From the NCBI GenBank assembly GCA_947593925.1, contig CANQDU010000009.1, positions 1 to 64,000 of the forward strand: a DNA stretch of 64,000 bases, read 5' to 3'. This document shows positions 15,480-24,023 of this stretch, piece by piece. The notes under the pieces were generated by a model that was given only the letters and a program-made list of their open reading frames with translations, did not search any database and was not told the DNA's origin. The first letter of the stretch is position 1, and every line of letters starts with the position of its first letter. The position numbers were made by a program, and so were the translations under genes. This stretch comes from an uncultured Clostridia bacterium (GTDB taxonomy: Bacteria > Bacillota > Clostridia > Oscillospirales > JAAYOS01).

Positions 15480-17773
15480 CACCCGCCGATGATTATGATC
15501 GTCGCGTTCATGACGCCGTCAACGAGCTCGTAGTAGATATTCACGCGGGTTTCCGGTTCGAGGCTGCTAAACGATGAGCTTGAGCCCGTTCCGGTGAGCA
15601 CCGTCGTGTCGTAGTCCACGTACACGCGCTCCTGCGCGCCGGTGTCCGTGCGCTCGACGAGGAGCTCGCGCGTCGTGGAGTTGACGACGAGTATCCTGCC
15701 GCTGAAGCTGCCCTGAATGCTCTCCGCCGCGCTCACCTCTATGGCCACGATCTCGCCCGCGCTGAGCGTCAGCGCCGCATGCATGCCCTGTATCGCGGTT
15801 ATCGCGACCGTTTTGCCGTCGCGAACTATCTCCGCCGTCGGTGCGAGAGGATAGGTGGCGGTCGCGCCCGCGTCGTCCTTCACGGTGACGCTCGTGCCCG
15901 CGCTTGTGATGGATATGCCCTCTATCGTGCCGGAGAGGTTGCTCTCCAGCGGGTCTACCTCGATAAGGGTGACGCGCCAATACTCTGTGGTAACGGTAAG
16001 CTTGTCGCCCACGCGGAGGCGATCGACATATGTGACGCGCTTGTTTCTCTCAATGCGCGGCGCTTTGTCCGCCTCGAAGGAGATGACACCCTTCTCCCCG
16101 TCGGTATAGGTGACGGACATCGTCACCGTCTTGCCGTAGGTTATCTCGTCAAGGACGCAGTCTCGCACACTGCCGGCGTCGTAAGCGTCAATGGTATCGA
16201 CCGTTACGACGGAGGCCACGGCCGAGGTCATGCGCCGCATGGTGACAAACATTCCCTCCTTGACATCCGCGAGCCGCGCTCGCGCGCCGTTTACGGTCAC
16301 GACCGGCGCGTCCGCCAGGCGGCAGCTCGTCGTGCCTCCGCCGGGCACGTTCTCTATCGTGACGGTCATGGTCGTGGTGCCGCTCACGCGGACAAATCCG
16401 CCGCGCACATATTCGGCGCTCATGTCCGGCTCTATCGAAATGACCTCGTTCGTCTCGTTGTCCACGCGGATGTCGCAGCGGCGGCCGATATACGTTCCGG
16501 TAAACGCCGTGGAGCCGTTCGGCAGGATGTACTCGACGTTTTCCGCGAGCTTCAGCGTGGAGGGCTTGCCGGAGGGCGTCTCAACGTCTACAGTGCCCTC
16601 GGTCCTGTCTATACCGGCGAGGAACACGCTCTCATAGCGGCTGCCGCCCTCGAAGGAGACGACGGCAAGTCTTCCGAGCGGATCGACTATCGCCGTGACC
16701 GAGGTGTAGTTCGAATCGCCGTCGTACACCTCCGCGCCGCCGGTCACACTGCCCGCGGCATAGACGGTCGCGCTGTCCGCGGCAAACTCCGCGGTGCGCG
16801 TGCCGGTGTTTATCTTTACCGTCCCGGTCTTTGCGTTAAAGCTCACAAGCGTGCCGGTGTAGCGCTGTATGCGTCCCGTCTCCACCCGGACGGCGAACAC
16901 CGCGCCGTTTCTCGAACACACGCGGACGAAGCTTCCGGCGGTGAGCGCCGTGCCGTCCGCCGCGCGGTTGTTCCTGTAGATCGACGCTCCGGCCGGGAGA
17001 GTTATTCCGACGCTGCCGCCGGTGAGGTCATCTATTGTAAGGATGCCGTTTGTATAACTTTGGACAGTTCCCACCCGAACGTCGTAGTCCTCGTAGCCGG
17101 GGAGCTCGAGCAGGAGCGCGTTGTCGTCTATGTAGTCTACCGCGCGGCTGAACATCGTCGCCGAGTCCTCACGCTTTATGCTGTTCTTCGGGTTGAAGTT
17201 GCCCTTGTCGTCGCCCAGAATGACGCCGATGTTGCTGAGCGCCGAGACGTAGGGGCGATACTCGTTTGCTATGCTCGCCGCGTCCCCGAACGCGAACACG
17301 AGCGTCCCGGTCGGGACCTCGAGCCCGAGCGCGCGGACGAGGTACTTCGAGAACTCCTCGCGCGTGAGCGCGCCGTTCATCTTTCCGCCGAGGCTGAGCT
17401 CCCTCAGCTCGTCCGGCGTGGCTATGCCCGCGGCGGCGGCTACGGCGAAGTCCTCCTGGAACCAGGCGGGCGCGCCGCCCGTCGCGGCGTACACCCGCGT
17501 CTCGTAATCCTTTACGGCGGCTGCCGAGGCCGTCTCGTCAAAGCCGCACATGCGGACGCAGAGCGCTATCGCCTGAGACGTGGTGAGCAGCTCCTGCGGA
17601 CGGAAGGTCCCGTCCTCGTAGCCCTGATACAGTCCGCGCTCGGTCATGGCGGCTATGTAGCTCTCGCTCCACCGCCCCGCGACATCGGGAAACGACGTCG
17701 CGGCGGACGCCGCCGGGACAAACCCGACAGCCATGATGAGCGCCAGCACGAGCGCGACGGTTCTCTTTTTCAT
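15479..17773 (-). CDS. Secreted S-layer-homology (SLH) protein, large beta-rich C-terminal region
   Basis: 764 residues. It begins MKKRTVALVLALIMAVGFVP with a signal peptide ending near ASA (about 26). Three SLH modules follow (about 28-195): SFPDVAGRWSESYIAAMTER with GYEDGTFRPQELLTTSQAIA, then one around AWFQEDFAVAAAAGI, then AFGDAASIANEYRPYVSALS with NFNPKNSIKREDSATMF. These bind pyruvylated cell-wall polymers. The remaining 560 residues are repetitive beta-rich sequence with no recognised family. The ATG at 17773 is chosen because AGGAGG lies 7 bases upstream; ATG at 17779 abuts the ribosome site. It overlaps the dCMP deaminase start. Confidence 0.88.
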   Translation of the reverse strand: MKKRTVALVLALIMAVGFVPAASAATSFPDVAGRWSESYIAAMTERGLYQGYEDGTFRPQELLTTSQAIALCVRMCGFDETASAAAVKDYETRVYAATGGAPAWFQEDFAVAAAAGIATPDELRELSLGGKMNGALTREEFSKYLVRALGLEVPTGTLVFAFGDAASIANEYRPYVSALSNIGVILGDDKGNFNPKNSIKREDSATMFSRAVDYIDDNALLLELPGYEDYDVRVGTVQSYTNGILTIDDLTGGSVGITLPAGASIYRNNRAADGTALTAGSFVRVCSRNGAVFAVRVETGRIQRYTGTLVSFNAKTGTVKINTGTRTAEFAADSATVYAAGSVTGGAEVYDGDSNYTSVTAIVDPLGRLAVVSFEGGSRYESVFLAGIDRTEGTVDVETPSGKPSTLKLAENVEYILPNGSTAFTGTYIGRRCDIRVDNETNEVISIEPDMSAEYVRGGFVRVSGTTTMTVTIENVPGGGTTSCRLADAPVVTVNGARARLADVKEGMFVTMRRMTSAVASVVTVDTIDAYDAGSVRDCVLDEITYGKTVTMSVTYTDGEKGVISFEADKAPRIERNKRVTYVDRLRVGDKLTVTTEYWRVTLIEVDPLESNLSGTIEGISITSAGTSVTVKDDAGATATYPLAPTAEIVRDGKTVAITAIQGMHAALTLSAGEIVAIEVSAAESIQGSFSGRILVVNSTTRELLVERTDTGAQERVYVDYDTTVLTGTGSSSSFSSLEPETRVNIYYELVDGVMNATIIIIGG

Positions 17774-17853
17774 GATCATACCTCCTGTACGGTTCCTACT
17801 ACAAATTATAGCGTCTGCGGAGAAATTTTTCAACAATATATCGTATAAAATTT

Positions 17854-18987
17854 CTATTTGTCGAAGCTCACCCTGTCCTCGCCCGCGACGACGCAGACGT
17901 ACGTGCGCCCGGTGCGGAGCGTGAGCGGCTCGCCGTCCGCATCCTCGAACTCGAAGGGCTCGTTCCACGCGCCCTTCGACCAGCTTATCTTCTCCCGCGC
18001 GCCGCCGGCAAGGATCAGTCCGCCGCCCGAGCCGTTCTCGAGCTTCACGGTCATGCGTCCCGCCGTGTCGCCGGGTATCGCGGATATCGAGGCGTACAAT
18101 ACTAAGACGTTCTCGAAGGCGAGTTGTTCCCCGGTGTCCTCGTCTACGTGCGGCGCGCCGTACTGACTGACAAGATACTTCTCCTCCCCGCCGTCGTACT
18201 CGAGTATTGCCTGCTTGTAGTTTGAGAAGAAGACGCGGGCGTAATCGGTCGCCTCGCCCGAGCCCTTCCTGTCGGGCGAGAAGGTCTGCACGAACTCATA
18301 GCCCTCCGCGTGCTCGGTGCGGAGCGACGTTCTTTCGAGGTACGAGTCTATCCGCTCGCCCGTCGTCATGGTCGAGTGCTCGTAGCCGTTGTTACGGCGG
18401 CGGTCGGCGTCGAGGTAGAACGTGTCGCCGGGGTTCCCTCCCCCGCGCACGTTGTCCACGCTCGCCTGCTTTCTGCTCTTTATCAGCGAATACGCCTCCT
18501 CGCTGCCGCCGGCATGGAAGAGTATCGCGTCGTAGCTGCCGGCGATATCGAGGTAATACTTCCGCGTCGAGCGGACCGAGCCGATAGTCCCGGCGGCGGT
18601 CGGGTCCTGATATATCGCGACGAGGCGGGTGATGCCTCCCTCCGCGACGACCTCAAAGAGGATGTCGGCGGCGCCGGTGCCGTACTGCGGCAGAGCCTGC
18701 TTGATGTTGTTTATCATCACCGCGACGGGTCTGTCGTCCGCCGACGCGCCCTCCGCCATCTCAAGGCCGGTGAGCGGGTCGGGATTTGACGGCTCCTCGG
18801 AGGGCGTCGGCGTGGGGGACGGCGAGGGCGAGGGCGTCGGCGTCGGGGACGGCTTTGCCGTGGGCGACGGCGAGGCGGAGGTCTCCGGTTCTCCCGATGT
18901 GACGGGCTCGCTCTCTCCGCATCCCGCAAGCGGGAACAGTCCGAGCGCGAGCACCGCCGCGAGCAGCAGCGCGGTAATTCTCTTCAT
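17854..18987 (-). CDS. DUF3048 (YerB-like) lipoprotein with Pro/Ser/Thr linker
   Basis: 377 residues. The signal peptide MKRITALLLAAVLALGLFPL ends in the lipobox LAGC, so the protein is membrane-anchored and extracytoplasmic. Residues about 25-70 are a low-complexity SPTPTPSPSPSPT linker. From about 75 on comes the DUF3048 region: DDRPVAVMINNIKQALPQYG, ADILFEVVAEGGITRLVAIY and IGSVRSTRKYYLDIA. Bacillus YerB is the reference member; its function is not settled, though it is often discussed with cell-envelope proteins. GGAAGG precedes the ATG. The stop codon is TAG, which shows that TAG works as a stop in this genome. Confidence 0.88.
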   Translation of the reverse strand: MKRITALLLAAVLALGLFPLAGCGESEPVTSGEPETSASPSPTAKPSPTPTPSPSPSPTPTPSEEPSNPDPLTGLEMAEGASADDRPVAVMINNIKQALPQYGTGAADILFEVVAEGGITRLVAIYQDPTAAGTIGSVRSTRKYYLDIAGSYDAILFHAGGSEEAYSLIKSRKQASVDNVRGGGNPGDTFYLDADRRRNNGYEHSTMTTGERIDSYLERTSLRTEHAEGYEFVQTFSPDRKGSGEATDYARVFFSNYKQAILEYDGGEEKYLVSQYGAPHVDEDTGEQLAFENVLVLYASISAIPGDTAGRMTVKLENGSGGGLILAGGAREKISWSKGAWNEPFEFEDADGEPLTLRTGRTYVCVVAGEDRVSFDK

Positions 18988-19074
18988 ACTCTCTACCTTC
19001 CTTCGGTTCGCCGGGTATCCGGCAGACTTTTGTGCGGCGCTCCGCACTTGTCGGAGCAAGCCGAAAAATGTCGA

Positions 19075-19103
19075 TTGCATAAATGCAAAAAGTGTGCTAG
19101 AAT
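19075..19103 (+). promoter_or_regulatory. Promoter of the DUF4364 gene
   Basis: TTGCAT (19075-19080), 17-base spacer and TAGAAT (19098-19103), about 33 bases before the start codon. It overlaps the region upstream of the divergent DUF3048 gene. Confidence 0.6.
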
Positions 19104-19136
19104 TGTCTGGTACATCTATCGTATCGGAGGTGCGGT

Positions 19137-19685
19137 ATGGAACAGGCACGCAAGAACGTCGTTCGCGGGGAGCTTGAGACGAAGGCTTTCATCCTGTTTA
19201 TGCTCCGCCATTTTGACGACGCCATCCTGCCCGAGACTCTCACCGGTCTCACGATGGACTATGTCTCCGACCGGCTCGAATACTCCGCCTGCCTCGAGGA
19301 TCTGGTGACTCGCGGCCTCGTGGAGCGGCGCGGCGAGCTTCTCGCCATCACCCAGCTCGGGCGGCAGACGGTGGAGCAGGTGGAAAACGTCATTCCCGCC
19401 GCCACCCGCGCCTACGCCGAGCAGGACGCGCGCCTCGAGCGCCGCACGCTCGAAAAGGACGGCTGCATCTCAAGCGAGATAGTCCCGCAGAGCGGCGGAT
19501 ACGTCGCGCGTCTCGGTCTCGACGGCGGAGACGGACTCTCGCTGCACATCGAGCTCGAGCTTCCGAGCGCGGAGAGCGCCCGTGCCGCCGAACGCGGCTG
19601 GCGCCTGCATGCGGAGAGCGTCTACCGCGACCTCATAAGCCGCCTCGTCGAGGGCGGCGCGGAGCGGAGAACGCCGGAGGCGTGA
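19137..19685 (+). CDS. DUF4364 family protein
   Basis: 182 residues, the usual size of this Clostridia-restricted family. The N terminus (ELETKAFILFMLRHFDDAIL and VSDRLEYSACLEDLVTRGLV) resembles a winged helix-turn-helix, and the second half (YVARLGLDGGDGLSLHIELE) is beta-rich. A DNA-binding or regulatory role is likely but not established. It starts 34 bases after a good promoter and has GGAGGTGCGGT before its ATG. A strong terminator follows. The gene is divergent from the DUF3048 gene. Confidence 0.8.
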   Translation: MEQARKNVVRGELETKAFILFMLRHFDDAILPETLTGLTMDYVSDRLEYSACLEDLVTRGLVERRGELLAITQLGRQTVEQVENVIPAATRAYAEQDARLERRTLEKDGCISSEIVPQSGGYVARLGLDGGDGLSLHIELELPSAESARAAERGWRLHAESVYRDLISRLVEGGAERRTPEA

Positions 19686-19712
19686 CCGTCCGCAGACCTC
19701 ATACTCATATTG

Positions 19713-19744
19713 AAAACGGGGCGTGTCAAGCGCCCCGTTTTTTC
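19713..19744 (+). terminator. Intrinsic terminator of the DUF4364 gene
   Basis: ACGGGGCG, a seven-base loop and CGCCCCGT followed by six T. The A-run on the other arm makes it usable from the minus strand as well. Confidence 0.85.
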
Positions 19745-19791
19745 GCTCCGCCGTGGGAACACTCTCCCGGCGGAGCTTTTGTATGCCCGGC

Positions 19792-20766
19792 TCAGAGTCC
19801 CTCGCCGAGCATTTTGTTTATCATAGCTATGCAGTCGCGCGTCTGCTTGCCGCCGTCCGGATACTTCCGGTACGCGGGCTCGACCGCCATGTTGAGCAGG
19901 AGATAGAGGTCGTACCACCACGCGCGGCGCTGTTCGTGCGGGTCGAGCGGACCGCGCCCGTATCCCGCAAGGAACTCCGGGTCTATGCCGGAGAATGTCC
20001 CCCGGAAGCCGACCTCGAGCAGCGGGTCGCCCCAGATACAGCGCTCGAAGTCTATAAGGCCGACTATCTCTCCGTTCTTGACAAAGACATTTGCCGACCA
20101 GATGTCCCAGTGGACGAGGCGCGGCTTGTCCACCTCGAGGAAGATATCGCGGTCGCGGTCGAGCGCGCCGAGCACGCGGCTATGGTCAAAGCCGAGGTCC
20201 ATTCCCGCGTCGTCCGCGTCGAGGAGCGTTCCTCCGATGATGTCGCGGAAGGCCGTCGGCCAGTCCGGGCGGAGGCTGTCTTTCCATGTAAACAGGCCGT
20301 AGCCCTCGCCGATAATGTCGTTTATCGTGCGCGTCATCGCGCCGATGCCGCGCCGGATGTGCGCGCGCTGCTCGTCCGTGATGGGCGTCTCGGGCGTGAG
20401 GAAGCTCTCTCCGTCTATGCGGTTGGAGAAGAACCAGTCCCCGGGGACGATGTCGTGCGAGTGGTCGTAGTAGAGCACCCGCGCGAGCGGAAGGCTCGTG
20501 CGGCTCGCGACGAGGCGCATCGCCTCGACCTCCCCGCGCATTATGCCGCGCTCGTAGCGCAGTACCGGCGTACCGGTGGCGGGCGCGACCTTCAGCACGA
20601 CCTTCTGCCCCGAGCCGGTCGTGACGTAGTATGCCGCGTTGAACTGTCCCTCGCCGGCTTCGCTCCACTCTATGGGGTCGGAGCCGAACGCGCGGCGGCA
20701 TATCGCGCGCATCTGATCGTCGGTCACATACTGCTTTGTGGCGGAGCGGAAAAGTGCGGGATCCAT
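19792..20766 (-). CDS. Aminoglycoside phosphotransferase (APH)-fold kinase
   Basis: 324 residues with the APH/choline-kinase fold. The nucleotide-binding Lys is in KVVLKVAPATG (about residue 58), the catalytic loop is LVHWDIWSANVFV (HxDxxxxN, about 217), and the metal-binding Asp is in GLIDFERCIWGDP (about 238). It could phosphorylate a sugar, amino alcohol or aminoglycoside; the context gives no substrate, and such chromosomal genes are usually not resistance determinants. GGAGAG precedes the ATG. A terminator separates it from upp upstream, so it is likely transcribed on its own. Confidence 0.82.
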   Translation of the reverse strand: MDPALFRSATKQYVTDDQMRAICRRAFGSDPIEWSEAGEGQFNAAYYVTTGSGQKVVLKVAPATGTPVLRYERGIMRGEVEAMRLVASRTSLPLARVLYYDHSHDIVPGDWFFSNRIDGESFLTPETPITDEQRAHIRRGIGAMTRTINDIIGEGYGLFTWKDSLRPDWPTAFRDIIGGTLLDADDAGMDLGFDHSRVLGALDRDRDIFLEVDKPRLVHWDIWSANVFVKNGEIVGLIDFERCIWGDPLLEVGFRGTFSGIDPEFLAGYGRGPLDPHEQRRAWWYDLYLLLNMAVEPAYRKYPDGGKQTRDCIAMINKMLGEGL

Positions 20767-20799
20767 CGTGTTCTCTCCTTTATGTAGTCTGTTTTGCGG

Positions 20800-20840
20800 A
20801 AAAACGCCGTTCGGCGGGAAGCTCCCGCCGGTGAGGCGTT
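20800..20840 (-). terminator. Intrinsic terminator of upp
   Basis: On the minus strand AACGCC-CGGCGGGA and TCCCGCCG-GGCGTT form a long interrupted stem followed by TTTCC. It overlaps the upp stop codon. Confidence 0.75.
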
Positions 20841-21468
20841 ACTTCGTTCCGAATATGCGGTCGCCCGCGTCGCCGAGGCCGGGAACGATGTAGCCGTGCT
20901 CGTTCAGCTTCTCGTCGAGAGCGGCGACGAATATCGGCACGTCGGGATACTCGTCGTGGACGCGCTTCACGCCCTCCGGCGCGGCTATCAGGCACATCAG
21001 CTTTATCGAGCGGTCGGTGTAGCCCTTCATGAAGTGTATCGCGGCGGCGGCGCTTCCGCCGGTTGCAAGCATCGGGTCAACGATTATGACCTCGCGCTCC
21101 TTTATGTCGGAGGGCATCTTGCAGTAGTACTCCACCGGCTCGAGAGTGTCCGGGTCGCGGTAGAGACCGATGTGGCCGACCTTCGCGGACGGGATTATCT
21201 CAAGCACGCCGTCCACCATGCCGAGGCCGGCGCGGAGGATAGGCACTATCGCTACCTTCCTGCCCGCTATCTGGCGGCACTTCGCCACGGCGACGGGGGT
21301 CTTCACGTCAACATCGACAAGCGGGAAGTCGCGCGTGACCTCGTAGGTCATGAGCATCGCTATCTCGCTGACGAGCTCGCGGAACTGCTTTACGCCGGTG
21401 CGCTCGTCGCGCAGTATCGACAGCTTGTGCTGAATGAGCGGATGATCCATTACGGTGAAGTTTTCCAT
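20839..21468 (-). CDS. upp: Uracil phosphoribosyltransferase
   Basis: 209 residues, the standard length. It converts uracil and PRPP to UMP for pyrimidine salvage in the cytoplasm. The N terminus [20 protein letters not shown] and the segment [20 protein letters not shown] are family-typical. The PRPP-binding loop [19 protein letters not shown] is at about residue 130, and the uracil-binding C terminus has [26 protein letters not shown] precedes the ATG. It lies 18 bases after tsaB on the same strand, so it may be the last gene of the rodA-tsaE-tsaB unit. Confidence 0.97.
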   Translation of the reverse strand: MENFTVMDHPLIQHKLSILRDERTGVKQFRELVSEIAMLMTYEVTRDFPLVDVDVKTPVAVAKCRQIAGRKVAIVPILRAGLGMVDGVLEIIPSAKVGHIGLYRDPDTLEPVEYYCKMPSDIKEREVIIVDPMLATGGSAAAAIHFMKGYTDRSIKLMCLIAAPEGVKRVHDEYPDVPIFVAALDEKLNEHGYIVPGLGDAGDRIFGTK

Positions 21469-21486
21469 TTTCCTGCCTCCTGTATG

Positions 21487-22233
21487 TTATTTTGACGTTT
21501 TGCTTTCGGGTGCTTCGGTCTCTGCGGCGGCTTTTTCGCGTTCGAGCCGCTCCCTCTCCGCCTGCGACAGGCGCAGGTAGACCGGGCGGAGCGGGGGTAT
21601 CTCCTCGCCGCTCTCCAGAAGCGCGGCGGCGGCAAACGCCACCCCGGCGGCGTCCTGCCGCAGAAGGTGCGGCGGCGCGAGCCGGCAGTCCTCCCCCATC
21701 TCTTGTAGATAATTATAACATATTTCCGCGCCGTCACCAACACAAATTATCGGCTTTCCTGTTTTTTTCGCGAATTCCGCCGCGCGGACGCAGACGAGCG
21801 GCGCCGGAGCGGCGGTGTCCGGCATGAGGCGGGTCTCTCCAAGGAACGCGGCGGCGTAAACCTCGCCGCGCCGCGCGTCCATCGCCGCGAGCGTCACGGC
21901 GTCCGAAAGGACGCCGCCCTCGGTGATAAGCCGCGCCATGGCCGCGAGCGTGGAGACGCCGACGGCGCGCGCGCCGGTCCCCTCGGCAATGCCGAGCGCC
22001 GTCGCGACGCCTATCCGCACGCCGGTAAAAGACCCCGGACCGTGGCTCACCGCGACGACGTCGAAGCCGTGTATGTCCAGCCCGGAATTGCGGAGCATGT
22101 CGCGCACCATCGGCATGAGCGTGCGGGAGTGCGTCAGCCCCGCGTCCTGCCAGCTCCGCGCGCGGAGGCGTCCGTCTATGTACGCCGCGCAGCTCGCCGC
22201 GACGGCGGATGATTCAAGCGCCAGTATCTTCAT
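21487..22233 (-). CDS. tsaB: tRNA threonylcarbamoyladenosine biosynthesis protein TsaB
   Basis: 248 residues of the ASKHA fold. It opens MKILALESSAVAASCAAYID and contains VAVSHGPGSFTGVRIGVATA, the TsaB signature. TsaB forms the TsaBDE complex that transfers the threonylcarbamoyl group to A37 of tRNAs reading ANN codons. The start is set at 22233, where GGAGGAAAGA precedes the ATG and ATGA overlaps the tsaE stop; the open frame continues far upstream but is only a shadow of tsaE. The C-terminal 25 residues are Glu/Lys/Ala-rich and probably disordered. TsaD is not in the window. Confidence 0.93.
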   Translation of the reverse strand: MKILALESSAVAASCAAYIDGRLRARSWQDAGLTHSRTLMPMVRDMLRNSGLDIHGFDVVAVSHGPGSFTGVRIGVATALGIAEGTGARAVGVSTLAAMARLITEGGVLSDAVTLAAMDARRGEVYAAAFLGETRLMPDTAAPAPLVCVRAAEFAKKTGKPIICVGDGAEICYNYLQEMGEDCRLAPPHLLRQDAAGVAFAAAALLESGEEIPPLRPVYLRLSQAERERLEREKAAAETEAPESKTSK

Positions 22234-22655
22234 TCTTTCCTCCGTGTGACCGTCACCTCGCGCGTTCCGTCCCCGAGGACGCGGAAGTCGAGCCTTATCG
22301 CGTCCTCCCCGAACGCGCCGGGCGCGCGCTGCGCCCATTCGACGGCGCAGACGCCGCCGCGCGCGAGGTAGTCCTCCCAGCCTATGTCGTAGAGCTCGTC
22401 CTCTCCGCCGAGGCGGTAGAGGTCGAAGTGGAACATGTCGAGTCTCCCGCCGAGGTACTCCCCGACGATAGCAAACGTCGGGCTCGTGACGCGCCCCGTA
22501 TAGCCGAGGCCGCGCGCGAGTCCGCGCGCGAACGCGGTCTTGCCCGCGCCGAGCTCGCCCGTGAGCGCGAGGACGTCCCCCGCCGCGAGCGTCGCGGCAA
22601 ACTCCTCCCCGAAGCGCTCGGTGTCCTCCACGGTGCAAAGAAGTATTTTCTCCAT
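22230..22655 (-). CDS. tsaE: tRNA threonylcarbamoyladenosine biosynthesis ATPase TsaE
   Basis: 141 residues. A small P-loop ATPase with Walker A GELGAGKTAFARGLARGLG (about residue 30), the switch region VTSPTFAIVGEY, and FHFDLYRLGGEDELYDIGWE, all family hallmarks. It drives the TsaB/TsaD reaction in t6A synthesis. Its ATG overlaps the rodA TGA (TGATG) and its TGA overlaps the tsaB ATG (ATGA), so the three genes are translationally coupled. The start at MEKILLCTVEDT is chosen for this coupling; upstream codons belong to the rodA overlap. Confidence 0.95.
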   Translation of the reverse strand: MEKILLCTVEDTERFGEEFAATLAAGDVLALTGELGAGKTAFARGLARGLGYTGRVTSPTFAIVGEYLGGRLDMFHFDLYRLGGEDELYDIGWEDYLARGGVCAVEWAQRAPGAFGEDAIRLDFRVLGDGTREVTVTRRKE

Positions 22656-23812
22656 CACTGACCTCCCGTGGCGGTGCGGTTGCGGTCGGTGGTCTGAAGC
22701 CACCCGGGTTTGGGGTGCCGCCTAACCGAGCTGACAAGCCCCATCGCCATGAAGGACGCCATCACCGAGCTTCCGCCGTAGCTGAAGAACGGGAGCGTGA
22801 TGCCGACTATCGGCATTATCCCCACGCACATCCCGATATTCTCGAACACCTGAAATATCATCATCGACGCCACGCCGACGCACACGAGCGACCCCATGCC
22901 GTTCCGTGCGCGCGTCGCGACCCACAGACAGCGGAAGATTATCGCGCCGAGCAGGAGCATTATCGCCATGCAGCCTATGAAGCCCAGCTCCTCCCCCGCG
23001 ACGGAGTAGATGAAGTCGGTGTGCTTGGAGGGAAGCAGTCCGCGCTGCGTCTGCGTGCCGCTGTAAAGTCCCTGCCCGAACGCCTGCCCCGAGCCGAGCG
23101 CTATCTTCGAGCGGCGGTTGTTGTAGCCGATGCCGAGCGGGTCTATCGAGTCGTCGAGAATGACGAGGACGCGCATCTTCTGATACTCCGGCAATGCCCG
23201 CCACAGAAGCGGCGCGGCCGCGCCTATCGCGACGATGCCCGCGAGTATCCACCAGAGGCTCACCCCGCTTGCAAAGAACATCCCGAAGAATATGAATACG
23301 TATATCAGCGCGACGCCCATATCGTCCGCAGCAAAGAGTATTATCGCGAACATCAGCGCGAGGTGACCCACCATCATACCGACCGAAAGCGGGTGGTTTA
23401 TCCGCTCCCGCAGGGAATACATCTGCTTTGCGAGGAGCAGGATAAACGGTATCTTCACTATCTCGGCGGGTTGGACGGTTATGTTTATGCCGGGGATCTC
23501 TATCCAGCTCTTGTTGCCGCCGCGCTCGACGCCGATGAAGTAGGTCGATACGCAGAAGAGTATGTTGAACGCGAGTATCCACTTCCAGTAGCTCGCGAGG
23601 TCGTCCAAATCGAGAAGCGAGAGCAGTATGAAAAGAGCCGCCCCGAGCACTATCCCCACGCTCTGTACGAGCAGGTAGCGCGAGGTGTTCGCGCTCGTCG
23701 CGGCGGCGCTGGAAATGAGCACGAGCCCGAAGGCGCTCGCCGCAAGGCAGAGCGCGAACAGGATCATGTCCGCTTCGCGGCAGAACTTCCTTATTCCGCG
23801 CAGTACGCGCAT
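22655..23812 (-). CDS. rodA: RodA/FtsW-family SEDS peptidoglycan polymerase
   Basis: 385 residues with about ten transmembrane helices. SEDS proteins polymerise lipid II into glycan strands with a partner class B PBP; RodA serves elongation. Seen motifs are NKSWIEIPGINITVQPAEIV, an R-rich intracellular loop, SKHTDFIYSVAGEELGFIGC (the conserved loop with the catalytic region) and the signature MPIVGITLPFFSYGGSS. The PGINITVQPAE form is RodA-like, while FtsW usually has QPSEFAK. SpoVE or FtsW cannot be excluded. The ATG is set at 23812 after AAAGGGG. It is the first gene of the operon with tsaE and tsaB. Confidence 0.9.
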   Translation of the reverse strand: MRVLRGIRKFCREADMILFALCLAASAFGLVLISSAAATSANTSRYLLVQSVGIVLGAALFILLSLLDLDDLASYWKWILAFNILFCVSTYFIGVERGGNKSWIEIPGINITVQPAEIVKIPFILLLAKQMYSLRERINHPLSVGMMVGHLALMFAIILFAADDMGVALIYVFIFFGMFFASGVSLWWILAGIVAIGAAAPLLWRALPEYQKMRVLVILDDSIDPLGIGYNNRRSKIALGSGQAFGQGLYSGTQTQRGLLPSKHTDFIYSVAGEELGFIGCMAIMLLLGAIIFRCLWVATRARNGMGSLVCVGVASMMIFQVFENIGMCVGIMPIVGITLPFFSYGGSSVMASFMAMGLVSSVRRHPKPGWLQTTDRNRTATGGQ

Positions 23813-23896
23813 AGCCCGTCCCCTTTCCGAAGCCGGCGGGAAGGCTTCGTGGCTCCCTCCGCCGGGTGATGATGCTTTGTCTTTTGTGCCGTTATT

Positions 23897-23925
23897 ATTG
23901 TATCGCGAAACGCCGTTTCTGTAAA
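23897..23925 (-). promoter_or_regulatory. Promoter of the rodA-tsaE-tsaB operon
   Basis: The minus strand has TTTACA (23925-23920), 17 bases, TACAAT (23902-23897). The leader of about 80 nt holds a GGCGGAGGGAG hairpin. Confidence 0.65.
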
Positions 23926-24023
23926 CAAAATTTTTCTTCGCCTGTATATCAGCCTTTTCGGGGAGAGAAACTACCGATGCATACTTGTTTTGCAAATTCA
24001 GTCCCATAAGGAGGAAAAAGTCA

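Noticed and set aside
15779-17848. A 689-codon plus-strand frame opposite the first SLH protein
   Set aside because: Composition is Arg/Val/Ala/His-rich, typical of antisense frames. The minus-strand frame has a signal peptide and SLH modules.
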